Numbered from the stretch's first letter, positions 7,288 through 17,480 are shown. The stretch is DNA of 64,000 bases from Pusillimonas sp. TS35 (GCF_009857885.1 NZ_WWER01000001.1:682001-746000), one strand, 5' to 3'. Program-made: numbers and translations. The notes: generated from the letters alone by a model not told the origin.

Positions 7288-7697
7288 GAAAAGTAGTCAG
7301 TGGAAAACTTCATGGCCTGCATGTAACCGGTGCGGATCTCGACTATCACGGGTCCATCACCCTGGATCCGGATCATTGCGAGGCGGCGGGTATCCTGCCG
7401 ATGGAGTTTGTGGAGATCTGGAACAAGAATTCAGGCGCACGCATCAGTACTTATGTGATTTACGGCGAACGCGGTTCGCGCTGCTGCATTTTAAATGGCG
7501 CAGCGGCACGCACCTGCCAGCGCGGCGATGAGGTGATCATTGCCAACTCGGTGTATGTGAACGAAAGCGAGCTGGTCAACATCAAGCCGTCTATTCTTAC
7601 ATTCAATGCGGACAATTCCGTGCGCGAGCGGCTGGGCTACAGCGTCGGCCGTGATAATCAGGGCCGGCTGACATTCGATATCGTCAAGCTCGATTAA
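7284..7697 (+). CDS. panD: Aspartate 1-decarboxylase
   Basis: PanD converts L-aspartate to beta-alanine for pantothenate and CoA synthesis. The proenzyme cuts itself at a Gly-Ser bond to form a pyruvoyl cofactor. The Gly-Ser is present in [11 protein letters not shown], and the family's [19 protein letters not shown] block and [10 protein letters not shown] stretch are clear. I chose GTG 7284 because the product (137 residues) then begins [19 protein letters not shown], matching the family start. A TTG at 7251 would add eleven unrelated residues. Translation is probably coupled to the small upstream ORF. crcB follows 13 nt downstream. Confidence 0.9.
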   Translation: MRKVVSGKLHGLHVTGADLDYHGSITLDPDHCEAAGILPMEFVEIWNKNSGARISTYVIYGERGSRCCILNGAAARTCQRGDEVIIANSVYVNESELVNIKPSILTFNADNSVRERLGYSVGRDNQGRLTFDIVKLD

Positions 7698-7710
7698 GGC
7701 GTACGCGGGC

Positions 7711-8094
7711 ATGCCGATCGCCATACTTGCCATTGCGCTGGGCGCCTCGCTGGGTGCTTTGCTGCGCTGGGTGCTCGGCATTGCACTCAATGCGCTGTGG
7801 CCGATGCTGCCGCTGGGCACGCTGGCAGCCAACCTGCTGGGCGGCTTATTGGTGGGTATTGTTTTCGAATCGCTCAGCGTGTATTCGGGCCTGGCGCCGA
7901 GCTGGCGGCTGTTTGCCATTACGGGCTTTCTTGGCGGGCTCACTACGTTTTCGACGTTTTCGCTCGAGATCAGCACACTGCTGCTGGGCCGTCATTATTT
8001 GACTGCGGCGCTGTCGATCGGCCTGCATGTGGTGGGCTCGATCGGGCTGACGATTGCAGGGATCGCGTTGGTGCAATATCTGGCCAACCGTTGA
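7711..8094 (+). CDS. crcB: Fluoride ion channel CrcB/Fluc
   Basis: The protein has 127 residues and four transmembrane helices, with the hallmark GGLTTFSTFSLEI in the third segment whose Phe and Thr/Ser residues line the fluoride pore. Fluc proteins act as antiparallel dimers in the inner membrane and expel fluoride. The gene follows panD closely on the same strand, so it is probably cotranscribed. I did not see a crcB-type fluoride riboswitch in front of it. Convergent malQ ends 62 nt away. Confidence 0.92.
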   Translation: MPIAILAIALGASLGALLRWVLGIALNALWPMLPLGTLAANLLGGLLVGIVFESLSVYSGLAPSWRLFAITGFLGGLTTFSTFSLEISTLLLGRHYLTAALSIGLHVVGSIGLTIAGIALVQYLANR

Positions 8095-8156
8095 GCCCGC
8101 AGCTGCAGCGCTGCCGGCGTGGGCCGCGCCAGGCGCCGGGCGTACCCCGCAGTCCA

Positions 8157-10460
8157 TCATGGTTTACGCCACCCGTCCCGTCCCGTACTGTCCTGTTCCT
8201 GCGCCCTGCTCTGCGGCGCGCGCCATCCCTCCCCTCCTTTTGCAATGCTGGCCACGCTTTGCTGCACGCGCGGATCGCTGAAGAATGCGTGGACAGGCAC
8301 TGGCAAGGTGCGCCGCCAGTCAGGATGCGGTTCACCAGTCGCTGGCGAATTGGCTGAGTGTGCCGCGCGCGGCAGATTGGGTTGCTCGATGACGCCGAGC
8401 AAGTCTTCCGCAGGGAAGATTGCCAGCGGCGCGGGCGTCGCGGCGACAAAGGCCAGCACCTGCTGGCGCGGAGCGCTGTTCATTTCCCCCATGCCTGTAC
8501 TGGTGGGTTGAGCCCCCTGAGCCTGAACGTAATTGCCGCTCAAACCAGACTGCTGCCCGCCGATTGTGGCGCCAAAGCGTTCCAGCGTTGCGCACAGTGC
8601 GGCTTTGGCTTTGTCGCGCATGGCAAGCTCCCCTTCCGCCTGGTCTTGGTTCAACTGTCCTAACGCCTTGCGCCAAGTGATGTCGCGCGCTGCCCACCAA
8701 CCTTCAATAGTGGGCAGATCGTGGGTGGTGGTAGTGGCCATGCTCCAGTCAGGCCAGTCGTCCGGGGCCTTGAAGCGCATCCCTTCGCGCTCGAACCAGA
8801 GCACGCTGGTACCCAATATCCCCGCGTCGTGCAAGGTTTCATTGAAGCCAGTTGGCACTGTGCCCAGGTTCTCGCCGATCACCAAAGTTCGATGGCGCCA
8901 GGCTTCCAGGGCAAGCAGGCGCAGCAGATCTTGCTGCGGATACTGGAGATAGGCGCCATCCCAGGCGTCGCCATCGGCGCACACCAGCCACATGCGCACA
9001 AGCCCCATGACATGATCGATGCGCACGCCGCCGGCATGGGCCATGGCAGCGCGCAGGGTGTCGATGTATGCGCCGTAGCCGCGCCGTGTCAGCGCGCGCG
9101 GCGAGAGCGCAGTCAGGCCCCAGCGCTGGCCGAGCGGCTGGATGGGGTCGGGTGGCGCGCCGACTGATACGCCGGGCAGGATGTCTGCCTGGTGGCTCCA
9201 GGCCTGGCTGCCGCGCGGGTCTGCGCCGATCGCCAAGTCTGTGATCAGGCCGATGGGCATGCCAGCCGTGCGTGCAGCCCATTGCGCATGAGCCAGCCCA
9301 CGGTCTGCGAGCCACTGCAGAAACACGTGAAAATCGATGGCCTCGCGATGGCGGTCGGCATAGATCCGTGCGGCGGCGCCTCGGGGGTCATGCAGTGCCG
9401 CAGGCCAATCGCGCCAGCCATGTTCGGGGCCTAGTGTGGTGCTGTGCGCGGCATGCAGCGCTTCGTATAACGCATGCTGTGCGAGGGTGTCGCCACCACG
9501 CCGTATAAAACAATCAAGGTCCGCGCGCTGAGCGGCGCCGGGATTTGCGGTAAAGGCGTCGAACACCTGCCGCAGTGCCACGAGCCGGCGACCGGCTTGG
9601 GCTGGCCAATCGAGCAGCGGGCCAGTCGGGCTATTGGTACCGCCGTCCGCGGCATCATACATGCGGGCGTTTGCCAAGCGGCGGGTTTCGTCGCTGCTTT
9701 CATACAGATGGTGGTTCCAGAGCGTCTGCATTGCCGCATTCTCGCCCGCGATTGTAGATGGGTCTGCGTACAAGGCATTCAGAAACAGTCGGCTCGACGG
9801 TGAGTATGGGCTATAGCGATGCGGCGCTGCGCTGAACATGGCATGCAAGGGGCTCAACAACACCGCGCTGGCGCCGGCGCGGGCCGCCAACGAAGCAAAC
9901 TGCACCAGCAAGGAGAAGTCCGGCAGTTCGTTGCTTGCGCCATGGCGCAGGCTGTACATCTGGGCGGCCACACCCCACGCCCGCCCTTCCCTGCCCGCTG
10001 CCCATTCGGGCTGCTGCGGAATTCGCGGGCACTGCGGCGGACATACGGCAAGATTCACGCGAGTGTCTCCAAGAAAGAGAGTGTGATAGCCCGGTGTACC
10101 GATGGGAGGCAGCTGTATGTGACCAGGCGCTCGCGCTTCGGCCAGTCCATCCGCGGCCATGCCCGATTCCAGTTCGATGCGATATGCGCGCGAGCCTTGC
10201 CACGGCAGGCGTAGCGGCTCATCGGTCCGCAGGATCCACAGCGGCCGCGTGGCGGGATCGGCATAAGCGTTTTGTTCCGTGCGCAACATGGCCAGGCTAT
10301 CAGCGGCCTGCGCCGCTGTTGCGCAGGGAAGCGCCATGGCGTCAAGCAACTGTCGCACGGTCTGCGGACTGGCCTCGCGCGTGGCGCCGGTGTAGTCGAT
10401 CCATACGCGCTGCAGCCCGGCGGCCTCCGCGAGTGACTGCAACTCGGGTGGCATACTCAT
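8157..10460 (-). CDS. malQ: 4-alpha-glucanotransferase (amylomaltase)
   Basis: MalQ (GH77) moves alpha-1,4-glucan segments between maltodextrins and frees glucose, in the cytoplasm. The catalytic set is visible: nucleophile Asp in GGVRIDHVMGL, general acid Glu in VIGENLGTVP, and the stabilising Asp in TTTTHDLPTIE. At 767 residues it is longer than the E. coli enzyme, with an N-terminal extra domain of about 150 residues as in many proteobacterial MalQ proteins. Its ATG follows the glgX stop directly (TGA-ATG), so it is the last gene of glgB-glgX-malQ. Confidence 0.93.
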   Translation of the reverse strand: MSMPPELQSLAEAAGLQRVWIDYTGATREASPQTVRQLLDAMALPCATAAQAADSLAMLRTEQNAYADPATRPLWILRTDEPLRLPWQGSRAYRIELESGMAADGLAEARAPGHIQLPPIGTPGYHTLFLGDTRVNLAVCPPQCPRIPQQPEWAAGREGRAWGVAAQMYSLRHGASNELPDFSLLVQFASLAARAGASAVLLSPLHAMFSAAPHRYSPYSPSSRLFLNALYADPSTIAGENAAMQTLWNHHLYESSDETRRLANARMYDAADGGTNSPTGPLLDWPAQAGRRLVALRQVFDAFTANPGAAQRADLDCFIRRGGDTLAQHALYEALHAAHSTTLGPEHGWRDWPAALHDPRGAAARIYADRHREAIDFHVFLQWLADRGLAHAQWAARTAGMPIGLITDLAIGADPRGSQAWSHQADILPGVSVGAPPDPIQPLGQRWGLTALSPRALTRRGYGAYIDTLRAAMAHAGGVRIDHVMGLVRMWLVCADGDAWDGAYLQYPQQDLLRLLALEAWRHRTLVIGENLGTVPTGFNETLHDAGILGTSVLWFEREGMRFKAPDDWPDWSMATTTTHDLPTIEGWWAARDITWRKALGQLNQDQAEGELAMRDKAKAALCATLERFGATIGGQQSGLSGNYVQAQGAQPTSTGMGEMNSAPRQQVLAFVAATPAPLAIFPAEDLLGVIEQPNLPRAAHSANSPATGEPHPDWRRTLPVPVHAFFSDPRVQQSVASIAKGGEGWRAPQSRAQEQDSTGRDGWRKP

Positions 10461-12596
10461 TCAGGGCCTCTCGCCGGAGTTGTCCATATCGCGCCCGGCT
10501 GACAGCGTGCCTGCCAGCAGCACAATGCTGTGCGCGGCGACTTTGACGCTCTCGCGCACTGGGCGTTCGCACCGGTCAGCCGGCACGTTGCTGTCCAGTA
10601 CCGTGCACAGCACGCATGGCGACGCAGGCAACACGAAATCTATCGCAAGAGCGCTGGCATTCAGCAGCAGGAAGGTGACGTCAATGTCGTTGTTGACCAG
10701 CGTAGCCGCGCGCCGCAGCCCGAGCACCCGCCCTTCGTGGTACTCCCAGGCGGCGCGCGACATCTCCTTGGCGTCCATGTCGTACCAGGCAATGCGGCGC
10801 AAGCCGGGCGCCAGTTCAATGTCGCCATCGCGAAAGCGGGCCAGCCGTACGGAAGGATGGCGCCGGCGCAGTTCGGTCAGCTGCGCGACATAATCGGTCA
10901 GTTCGCGCCCCGCCGGTGTGTCGGCCAGATGCCAGTCCAGCCATGATGTGGGGTTATCCTGGCAATAAGCATTGTTGTTGCCCGACTGAGTGTTGCCAAA
11001 CTCGTCGCCTGCCAGCAGCATAGGGGTGCCGCAGGATAGAAACACTGTGCCCAGCATAGCCCGCAACACGCTGCCGCGCACACGCTCGATGGAGGGCTCG
11101 GTGCTGTGGCCTTCGCGGCCCCAGTTGCAGCTGTGGTTCTCGTTCTGGCCGTCGGCATTGTTGTCGCCATTCGCTTCATTATGCTTGTGGTTGTATGACA
11201 CCACGTCGCGCGCGGTAAACCCATCATGTGCGGCAAGGTAATTGATGGATGCCCACGGCCTGCGGTGACGGCGGTCGAACAGCGCGGGCGAGCCCAGCAG
11301 CCAGTCTGCAATATCGCCGCGCAACCCGGCTTCGCCTTTCCAGAAACGGCGGATGCCGTCGCGGAATTGGTCATTCCATTCTGCGAAACCTGGGGGGTGA
11401 TTGCCTAACTGGTAACCATCGGGGCCGGGATCCCAGGGCTCAACAATCAGCTTCAGGCGTGCCAGCACCGGATCCTGGATGATGGCATCGAAAAAACCCG
11501 CGCCAGGGTCGAAACCCGTGCCTTCTCGGCCCAGCGTCACACCCAGATCGAAGCGGAAACCATCGATGCGATAGCTTTGCGCCCAGTAGCGCAGCGAGTC
11601 CATCACCATTTGCAGTACACGCGGGTGTGAAAGGTTGAGCGTGTTGCCGCAGCCGGTATCGTTGACGTAATAGCGTTCGTCGCCAGGCGGGAGACGGTAG
11701 TAGCTGGCATTGTCCAGTCCGCGCCAGGATAACGTCGGGCCTAGCTCGTTGCCCTCGCAGGTATGGTTGTAGACCACATCCAGGATGACCTCGATTCCGG
11801 CGTCCTGCAGGCGCCGTATCGCCATGCGCAGGTCGTTGGTTCGGCCGTTGGCCAGATAGCTCGGTTCGGGCGCGAAGAACCCCAGAGTGTTGTAGCCCCA
11901 GTAGTTGCGCAGGCCGCGCTGCGCCAGAAAATGGTCGGTCAGGAAGGCATGCACGGGCAGCAGTTCGATGGCGGTGACACCCAGTTTGTGCAGATGGTCG
12001 ATAAAGCGAGGATGGGCGAGTGCTTCGCTGGTGCCGCGCCATTCTGGGCGTACGGATTCGCGCAGCATGGATGCGCCCCGCAGGTGGACTTCGTAGATAA
12101 CGCTGCGATCCCATGGGGTGGCGGCGCGTGAAGCCGCACCCCAGGTAAAACCGTCACCAGCGACCACGCATTTGGGCACACACAGCACGGAATCTCGCCT
12201 GTCCAGGCTCAGGTCTGCCTTGGCGTGACCGACACGGTAGCCGAATATCGCATCAGACCAGCGCACAGCGCCGTCCAGTTTTCGGGCGTAAGGGTCGAGC
12301 AGCAACTTCTGCGGATTGAAGCGGTGGCCGTTCTGCGGATCATAAGGGCCGTAGGCGCGATAGCCATACAGCAGCCCGGGCTCGGCGCCGGGCAAATAGC
12401 CGTGCCAGATCTCATCTGTGCATTCGGGCAGTGTGTAGCGCCGCGTTTCCTTGCGCCCGCGCGCGTCGAATATGCAAAGATCGATGCGGGTGGCGTTGGC
12501 TGAAAACACGGCAAAGTTGACCCCCAGTCCATCGCTGGTGGCACCCAACGGGTATGGCAGCCCCGGCGATAGTATGTCTGCGAATGACTGCCTCAT
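10461..12596 (-). CDS. glgX: Glycogen debranching enzyme (isoamylase type)
   Basis: GlgX hydrolyses alpha-1,6 branches of glycogen left by phosphorylase, releasing maltodextrins that MalQ can process. An N-terminal CBM48 domain (about 1-100, LGATSDGLGVNFAVFSANA) leads a GH13 barrel. The barrel holds the nucleophile Asp in YRIDGFRFDLGV, acid Glu in LIVEPWD, and transition-state Asp in LAAHDGFTARD. Its length, 711 residues, is normal. It is four nt downstream of glgB and abuts malQ, so the three are one transcription unit. Confidence 0.93.
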   Translation of the reverse strand: MRQSFADILSPGLPYPLGATSDGLGVNFAVFSANATRIDLCIFDARGRKETRRYTLPECTDEIWHGYLPGAEPGLLYGYRAYGPYDPQNGHRFNPQKLLLDPYARKLDGAVRWSDAIFGYRVGHAKADLSLDRRDSVLCVPKCVVAGDGFTWGAASRAATPWDRSVIYEVHLRGASMLRESVRPEWRGTSEALAHPRFIDHLHKLGVTAIELLPVHAFLTDHFLAQRGLRNYWGYNTLGFFAPEPSYLANGRTNDLRMAIRRLQDAGIEVILDVVYNHTCEGNELGPTLSWRGLDNASYYRLPPGDERYYVNDTGCGNTLNLSHPRVLQMVMDSLRYWAQSYRIDGFRFDLGVTLGREGTGFDPGAGFFDAIIQDPVLARLKLIVEPWDPGPDGYQLGNHPPGFAEWNDQFRDGIRRFWKGEAGLRGDIADWLLGSPALFDRRHRRPWASINYLAAHDGFTARDVVSYNHKHNEANGDNNADGQNENHSCNWGREGHSTEPSIERVRGSVLRAMLGTVFLSCGTPMLLAGDEFGNTQSGNNNAYCQDNPTSWLDWHLADTPAGRELTDYVAQLTELRRRHPSVRLARFRDGDIELAPGLRRIAWYDMDAKEMSRAAWEYHEGRVLGLRRAATLVNNDIDVTFLLLNASALAIDFVLPASPCVLCTVLDSNVPADRCERPVRESVKVAAHSIVLLAGTLSAGRDMDNSGERP

Positions 12597-12600
12597 GGCG

Positions 12601-14550
12601 CTACTCCTGCGCCGCCAGTACCAGCGTGGCCAGCGGCGGCAGCGTCAGCACGAGCGAATGCGGGCGGCCATGCGACGGATACGGTAGTGCCGCAGCGCCA
12701 CCGGCATTGCCGGTATTGGTTCCGCCGTAGCAATGGGCGTCCGTGTTCAAGAGTTCGCGCCAGTATCCGCCGCGCGGCACGCCTACGCGATAAGCCTGCC
12801 GGACTATGGGTGTGAAGTTGCTGAGAGTCAGCAGCATCTGGCCTCCGTGAATGCGCAGAAATGCAAACACGCTGTTCTGTGTATCATCGCCAACGATCCA
12901 CTGGAAGCCTTCAGGCAGCGTGTCGCTTGCGTGCAGGGCCGGCATCGTTCGATAAATCTGGTTCAGGTCGGCCACCAGGCGCCGCATGCCGCGATGCGGG
13001 TTCCCACTCAGCGCGTCTTCGGTGTGACCGGCCTGATGTACCGGCATCGCATCGCTGCGCTGGACGTCTCGCACGGCAGGCTGGGCGGGCTCATCCAGGA
13101 GCGCCCAGTCCAGGCAAGCATCGTGATTCCATTCCTTCCATTGGGCAAATTCTCCGCCCATGAACAACAACTTTTTGCCTGGGTGCATCCACATGAAGCC
13201 CAAGTAGGCGCGCAGGCTGGCAAAGCGCTGCCACGTGTCGCCCGGCATTTTTCCAAGAAGCGAGCCTTTTCCGTGAACGACCTCATCGTGCGACAGCGGC
13301 AGGATGAAGTGCTCGGACCAGGCATACGTCAAGCCGAAGCTGATGTCGCCATGATGATGGCGCCGGTACGCCGGATCGCGCCGCATATAGCGCAAAGTGT
13401 CGTGCATCCAGCCCATATTCCATTTGTAGTCGAAGCCCAGACCTCCGTCGCTTGCCGGCGCGGTGACGCTTGGCCAGGCGGTGGACTCTTCGGCGATCAT
13501 CACAGCGCCCGGACAATACGCATGAACGCGGGCATTCAGGGTGCGCAGGAAATCGATAGCCTCCAGATTCTCGCGGCCGCCGTGCTGATTCGGGATCCAT
13601 TCACCGGGCGCGCGACTGTAGTCCAGATACAGCATGGACGCTACCGCGTCCACCCGCAAACCATCCACGTGATAACGCGTCAACCATTCCAGCGCGCTAC
13701 CGAGCAGGAACTCGCGTACTTCGTGCCGACCGTAGTTATAGATGAGTGTGTTCCAATCGGGATGGCGGCCTTGCCGCGGATCCTCGTGCTCATAAAGTGC
13801 CGTCCCGTCAAAGCGCGCCATGCCGTGCAAGTCGCCGGGAAAATGCGCCGGTACCCAGTCCAGGATGACGCCCAGCCCGGCGGCATGGCAGGCATCCACA
13901 AAGGCAGCGAATTGGATGGGTGTGCCGTAACGGGCCGATGGCGCATACATGCCCAGCGGCTGGTAACCCCACGATCCGCCGAAGGGGTGCTCCATGATGG
14001 GCAGTAGTTCGATGTGGGTGAAACCCATCTCGCGCACACTGTTGATCAGCGCAGGTCCCAACGTTTCCCACACACGGCCCAGCTCGGCATGACGCCAGGA
14101 AGCCGGGTGGACTTCATAGATGGACATGGCGGCGTCAGGCCCCTGCCGTGCCCCGCGCTGCGCCATCCACGCCGTATCTGTCCATGCCAAGGGTGTGGGA
14201 TCGGGGATGATCGAGGCTGTGGCGGGTGGTAATTCGGCCTGGCGTGCGCAGGGGTCGGCCTTGAGCGGCAGCAGCGCGCCTTGTCTGTCGCGAATGGCGT
14301 ACTTGTAGCAAGCGCCTGGCCACGCACCCGGCACAAACTCAGTCCAGACCCCTGTGTCAGCATCTCGCCGCATCGGATTGCGGTCGGCATCCCAGCCATT
14401 GAAATCTCCCACCACGGCAACCGAGCTGGCATTGGGCGCCCATACCGCGAAATGCGCACCAGCCTGCCCCGCATGCACGTCCACATGGGCGCCGAGCTGA
14501 TGGGTGGAGGCGCCGCTGGTCTGCGGCCCTGCGAATCCGGATTCCCACAT
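12601..14550 (-). CDS. glgB: 1,4-alpha-glucan branching enzyme
   Basis: GlgB makes alpha-1,6 branches in glycogen. CBM48 residues ([20 protein letters not shown]) precede the GH13 domain. The nucleophile Asp lies in [13 protein letters not shown], acid Glu in MIAEESTAW and stabilising Asp in [13 protein letters not shown] start it at ATG 14550 (MWESGFAG), just after the osmC stop, giving 649 residues. An in-frame start at 14622 would lie inside osmC. The E. coli-type first N-terminal module is absent. No glgA or glgC is seen, so the glucan may be made by genes elsewhere or by the GlgE route. Confidence 0.92.
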   Translation of the reverse strand: MWESGFAGPQTSGASTHQLGAHVDVHAGQAGAHFAVWAPNASSVAVVGDFNGWDADRNPMRRDADTGVWTEFVPGAWPGACYKYAIRDRQGALLPLKADPCARQAELPPATASIIPDPTPLAWTDTAWMAQRGARQGPDAAMSIYEVHPASWRHAELGRVWETLGPALINSVREMGFTHIELLPIMEHPFGGSWGYQPLGMYAPSARYGTPIQFAAFVDACHAAGLGVILDWVPAHFPGDLHGMARFDGTALYEHEDPRQGRHPDWNTLIYNYGRHEVREFLLGSALEWLTRYHVDGLRVDAVASMLYLDYSRAPGEWIPNQHGGRENLEAIDFLRTLNARVHAYCPGAVMIAEESTAWPSVTAPASDGGLGFDYKWNMGWMHDTLRYMRRDPAYRRHHHGDISFGLTYAWSEHFILPLSHDEVVHGKGSLLGKMPGDTWQRFASLRAYLGFMWMHPGKKLLFMGGEFAQWKEWNHDACLDWALLDEPAQPAVRDVQRSDAMPVHQAGHTEDALSGNPHRGMRRLVADLNQIYRTMPALHASDTLPEGFQWIVGDDTQNSVFAFLRIHGGQMLLTLSNFTPIVRQAYRVGVPRGGYWRELLNTDAHCYGGTNTGNAGGAAALPYPSHGRPHSLVLTLPPLATLVLAAQE

Positions 14551-14561
14551 AGGCCGCACGA

Positions 14562-14993
14562 TCAGGCTCGCAGCGTCGCGTCCAGCGTGATGGTGGCGTT
14601 GAAAAGCTTGGAGACCGGGCAACCCGACTTGGCTTGGTCAGCGATACGGGCAAACGTTGCCTGGTCGGTACCCGGCACGATTGCCGTGGTGCTGAGATGA
14701 CTGCGCGTGATGGCGTAGCCATCGCCCACCTTGTCCAGCGTTACGGCGGCTGTCGTGCTGATCTCTTCCGGCTTGAGCCCTGCCTCGCCCAGCATGAGGG
14801 AAAGCGCCATCGAAAAGCATGCGGCATGTGCGGCGGCGATGAGTTCTTCAGGGTTGGTTCCGGGGCCGCCATTCTCGAACCGGCCTTTGACGCCGTAAGC
14901 GGCGTTGCTGAGCGCGCCGGTCGCCGTTGATATCGATCCGCCGCCATCCTTGAACCCGCCTTTCCAGACAGCCGATGCTTTCTTGGTGATCAT
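14562..14993 (-). CDS. osmC: OsmC-family peroxiredoxin
   Basis: The 143-residue protein has the two redox cysteines of OsmC/Ohr enzymes, one in [12 protein letters not shown] and one in [12 protein letters not shown]. These enzymes reduce organic hydroperoxides, usually with lipoylated proteins as donors, and OsmC is often osmotically induced. The start at 14993 ([13 protein letters not shown]) has GAAGGAG in front. The sequence with [12 protein letters not shown] and [11 protein letters not shown] favours the OsmC branch over Ohr. glgB starts twelve bases downstream, so stress response and glycogen storage may be cotranscribed. Confidence 0.88.
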   Translation of the reverse strand: MITKKASAVWKGGFKDGGGSISTATGALSNAAYGVKGRFENGGPGTNPEELIAAAHAACFSMALSLMLGEAGLKPEEISTTAAVTLDKVGDGYAITRSHLSTTAIVPGTDQATFARIADQAKSGCPVSKLFNATITLDATLRA

Positions 14994-15088
14994 GGCATGC
15001 TCCTTCGTGTGAGACGATGTGTTGCCTTCCTCCCGCCATATGCGGCGAATGGAACAGCGAACACTGCAGCAAGAAGCGTGCCTGCGCG

Positions 15089-16405
15089 TCAGAGGGGGCT
15101 TGCTGCGCGTATCATGCCACCGGCCACTGTCTGGTGGCTGGCTTCGTCGATCAGAATAAAGGCGCCGCTCGCCGGCAGGCTCGCATAGCAGTCCACAGGC
15201 AGTGCGTCCCGTGTGCGCAGCGCCACGCAGCCAATATCGTTCATGGACAGCGTGGCACCGTCGGATGCGGGCGCCTCCGCGAGCTGCATCAGGTCGCGTC
15301 GCGTCAATACCCGCTCGATCTTGGCGCTGCTCAGGCGGGCGCCATGCTTGATCAGATATTTGCGCGCGGGGCTGAGCGTGCGGCTGTCCAGCCAGCACAT
15401 GTCTGCCACCAGGCGCCGCGCAATGATGGGTGCGTGGCTTTCATGCGAAAACCAGTCGCCGCGAGAAACGTCGATCTCCTGCGCCAGTTCGACCGTAACG
15501 GGGGTGCCAGCGATGGCCCTTTGCACTGGCCCGGCCGGTGTATGCAAGGACTTGACAATGGCTGCCGCACCTGACGGTTGGGCCACGACCGTATCGCCCA
15601 CCTTCAGTGTGCCGCTGGCGATCTGCCCCGCGTAGGCGCGCAGCCCGTCCGTGCGGCTGCCGTTGTGTCGCATCACCCATTGCACCGGCATGCGTAGTGG
15701 CTCGCTGGCACGGTCCTCGCCGGTGTCCAGCGCTTCAAGATGCGAGAGCAGCGTGGGGCCGCGATACCAAGGCATGCGGCCCGATGCCCGGACGACGTTG
15801 TCGCCCAGCAGCGCCGAAACCGGTATGGCCGTGAAATCGCCGATGCCAAGCTGGTTGGCCAAGTCCGCATAGGCGCTTTCAATACGCCTGAACACATCCT
15901 CGCGCCAGTCCAGCAGGTCGAGTTTGTTGACGGCGACGATCAGATGCCGTACGCCGAGCAGGTGTGCAAGAGTGCTGTGCCGCACGGTCTGCACCAGCAG
16001 ACGGCCATCGGCCGCCTTGACAGCGTCGATAAGGATGATGGCGGCATGTGCTGTGCTCGCCCCCGTCACCATGTTGCGCGTGTACTGCTCATGGCCTGGT
16101 GCATCGGCCACGATGAATTTGCGCGCCGGCGTGGCAAAGTAGCGATAGGCTACATCTATGGTAATGCCTTGCTCGCGCTCGTCTTCCAGGCCGTCGGTCA
16201 GCATCGCCAGGTTGACATTCTCATCGTCGGGGCGGCGATGGCGGGTTTTTTCCAGCGCCCGCAACTGGTCGCTGAACACCGTTTTGCTGTCGTACAGCAG
16301 GCGGCCGATCAGTGTGGATTTTCCATCGTCGACGGAGCCAGCAGTGATGAAGCGCAGCACGCCATGCGCCGCCGCGGGAAGTAACTGGTCGTTGATCGCG
16401 TTCAT
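15089..16405 (-). CDS. cysN: Sulfate adenylyltransferase subunit 1 (GTPase)
   Basis: CysN is the GTP-hydrolysing partner of CysD that drives formation of APS from ATP and sulfate. EF-Tu-like GTPase motifs are visible: GSVDDGKSTL (P-loop), DAPGHEQYTRNM (G3) and NKLDLLDW (G4). At 438 residues it ends before any APS-kinase domain, so this is CysN alone and not a CysNC fusion. It is the last gene of the sulfate operon, 24 nt after cysD. Confidence 0.95.
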   Translation of the reverse strand: MNAINDQLLPAAAHGVLRFITAGSVDDGKSTLIGRLLYDSKTVFSDQLRALEKTRHRRPDDENVNLAMLTDGLEDEREQGITIDVAYRYFATPARKFIVADAPGHEQYTRNMVTGASTAHAAIILIDAVKAADGRLLVQTVRHSTLAHLLGVRHLIVAVNKLDLLDWREDVFRRIESAYADLANQLGIGDFTAIPVSALLGDNVVRASGRMPWYRGPTLLSHLEALDTGEDRASEPLRMPVQWVMRHNGSRTDGLRAYAGQIASGTLKVGDTVVAQPSGAAAIVKSLHTPAGPVQRAIAGTPVTVELAQEIDVSRGDWFSHESHAPIIARRLVADMCWLDSRTLSPARKYLIKHGARLSSAKIERVLTRRDLMQLAEAPASDGATLSMNDIGCVALRTRDALPVDCYASLPASGAFILIDEASHQTVAGGMIRAASPL

Positions 16406-16429
16406 GGGTAGTACCTGTGGTCCTGAAGT

Positions 16430-17377
16430 TTAGAAATAGCCATTCTTCTTGCGGCGCTCCATCGAGGCCTCGGAGGCCTGGTCGTCCATGCGTGTGGCGC
16501 CGCGCTCGGTGACCGTGGCCACCGCCGTTTCGGCAATGATGTGATGGGCCGTGGCGGCCTTGGAAGCCACTGGGCAGGTGCACGAAATATCGCCGACGGT
16601 GCGAAAGCGCACCGACACGTGTTCGACGGTATCGCCCTCGCCTGCCGGTGTGAGCGCTGTCACGGGCATCAGCAGGCCGCGCCGCCGCACAATGGGCCGC
16701 ATATGTGCGTAATAGATACTGGGCAAGGCGATGTTTTCGCGCTGTATGTATTGCCATACATCCATTTCGGTCCAGTTCGAAATGGGGAACACGCGCATAT
16801 TCTCGCCAGCATGCACACGGGTGTTGTACAGGTTCCATAGCTCGGGCCGCTGGGATTTTGGGTCCCATTTGCCGAACTCGTCGCGGAAGGAAAAAATACG
16901 TTCCTTGGCACGGGCTTTCTCCTCATCACGCCGCGCGCCGCCGATGCAGGCATCGAAGCCGAATTCTTCGATGGCTTCAAGCAGCGTGACGGCCTGCGCG
17001 GCATTGCGCGAATCATTTTCCCTGCGCAGCACTACCGAACCGCGACGGATGGAATCCTCGACGCTGCGCACGATCAGCGTTTCTCCCAGTTCGGCGGCGC
17101 GCTGGTCGCGAAAAGCGATTACCTCGTCGTAATTGTGGCCGGTGTCGATGTGCAGGAGTGGAAAAGGAAAACGCCCCGGCCGAAAGGCCTTTTCCGCCAG
17201 CCGCAGCAGCACGCAGGAATCCTTGCCGCCCGAGAAGAGCAGCGCGGGCCGCGTGCACTCTGCCGCGACTTCTCGCAGGATATGGATGGCTTCGGCTTCG
17301 AGCCACCCAAGATGGTTGTCGTCGATGTGTGTGGCGGTGGCAAGTGTGTCGGCTTCAGGTGCAAAGGTTGCGGTCAT
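16430..17377 (-). CDS. cysD: Sulfate adenylyltransferase subunit 2
   Basis: CysD is the catalytic adenylyltransferase that makes APS. The PP-loop SGGKDSCVLLRLAEKA near residue 49 binds ATP, and HIDTGHNYDEVIAFRD and GGARRDEEKARAKERIFS are the family blocks. The length (315 residues) is normal. The C-terminus MERRKKNGYF is the usual ending. It is followed by cysN and preceded by a 103-nt gap after cysH that contains two hairpins. Confidence 0.95.
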   Translation of the reverse strand: MTATFAPEADTLATATHIDDNHLGWLEAEAIHILREVAAECTRPALLFSGGKDSCVLLRLAEKAFRPGRFPFPLLHIDTGHNYDEVIAFRDQRAAELGETLIVRSVEDSIRRGSVVLRRENDSRNAAQAVTLLEAIEEFGFDACIGGARRDEEKARAKERIFSFRDEFGKWDPKSQRPELWNLYNTRVHAGENMRVFPISNWTEMDVWQYIQRENIALPSIYYAHMRPIVRRRGLLMPVTALTPAGEGDTVEHVSVRFRTVGDISCTCPVASKAATAHHIIAETAVATVTERGATRMDDQASEASMERRKKNGYF

Positions 17378-17410
17378 AGTGTTTGCCTGTATGAATGCGT
17401 AGATGTCATT

Positions 17411-17447
17411 GCGTGCGCATCGTTGCGCACGCCTGGCTGCGCGCCAG
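17411..17447. other. Tandem hairpins in the cysH-cysD gap
   Basis: GCGTGCGCA (17411-17419) pairs with TGCGCACGC (17424-17432) over nine bp with a 4-nt loop. A second stem CTGGC/GCCAG follows at 17433-17447. There is no T tract on either strand. The position inside an operon suggests an mRNA processing or stability element, or partial attenuation. Confidence 0.35.
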
Positions 17448-17480
17448 CGTGGCCAAGCGTGCGGTCGGGATAGAGCGGTT

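Noticed and set aside
8095-8156. CCGGCG/CGCCGG stem between crcB and malQ
   Set aside because: Short, GC-rich by background and without a T tract; not strong enough to call a terminator.
12733-14007. 424-codon open frame opposite glgB
   Set aside because: It lies wholly antisense to a gene with an intact active site, has no SD and reads as high-GC shadow sequence.
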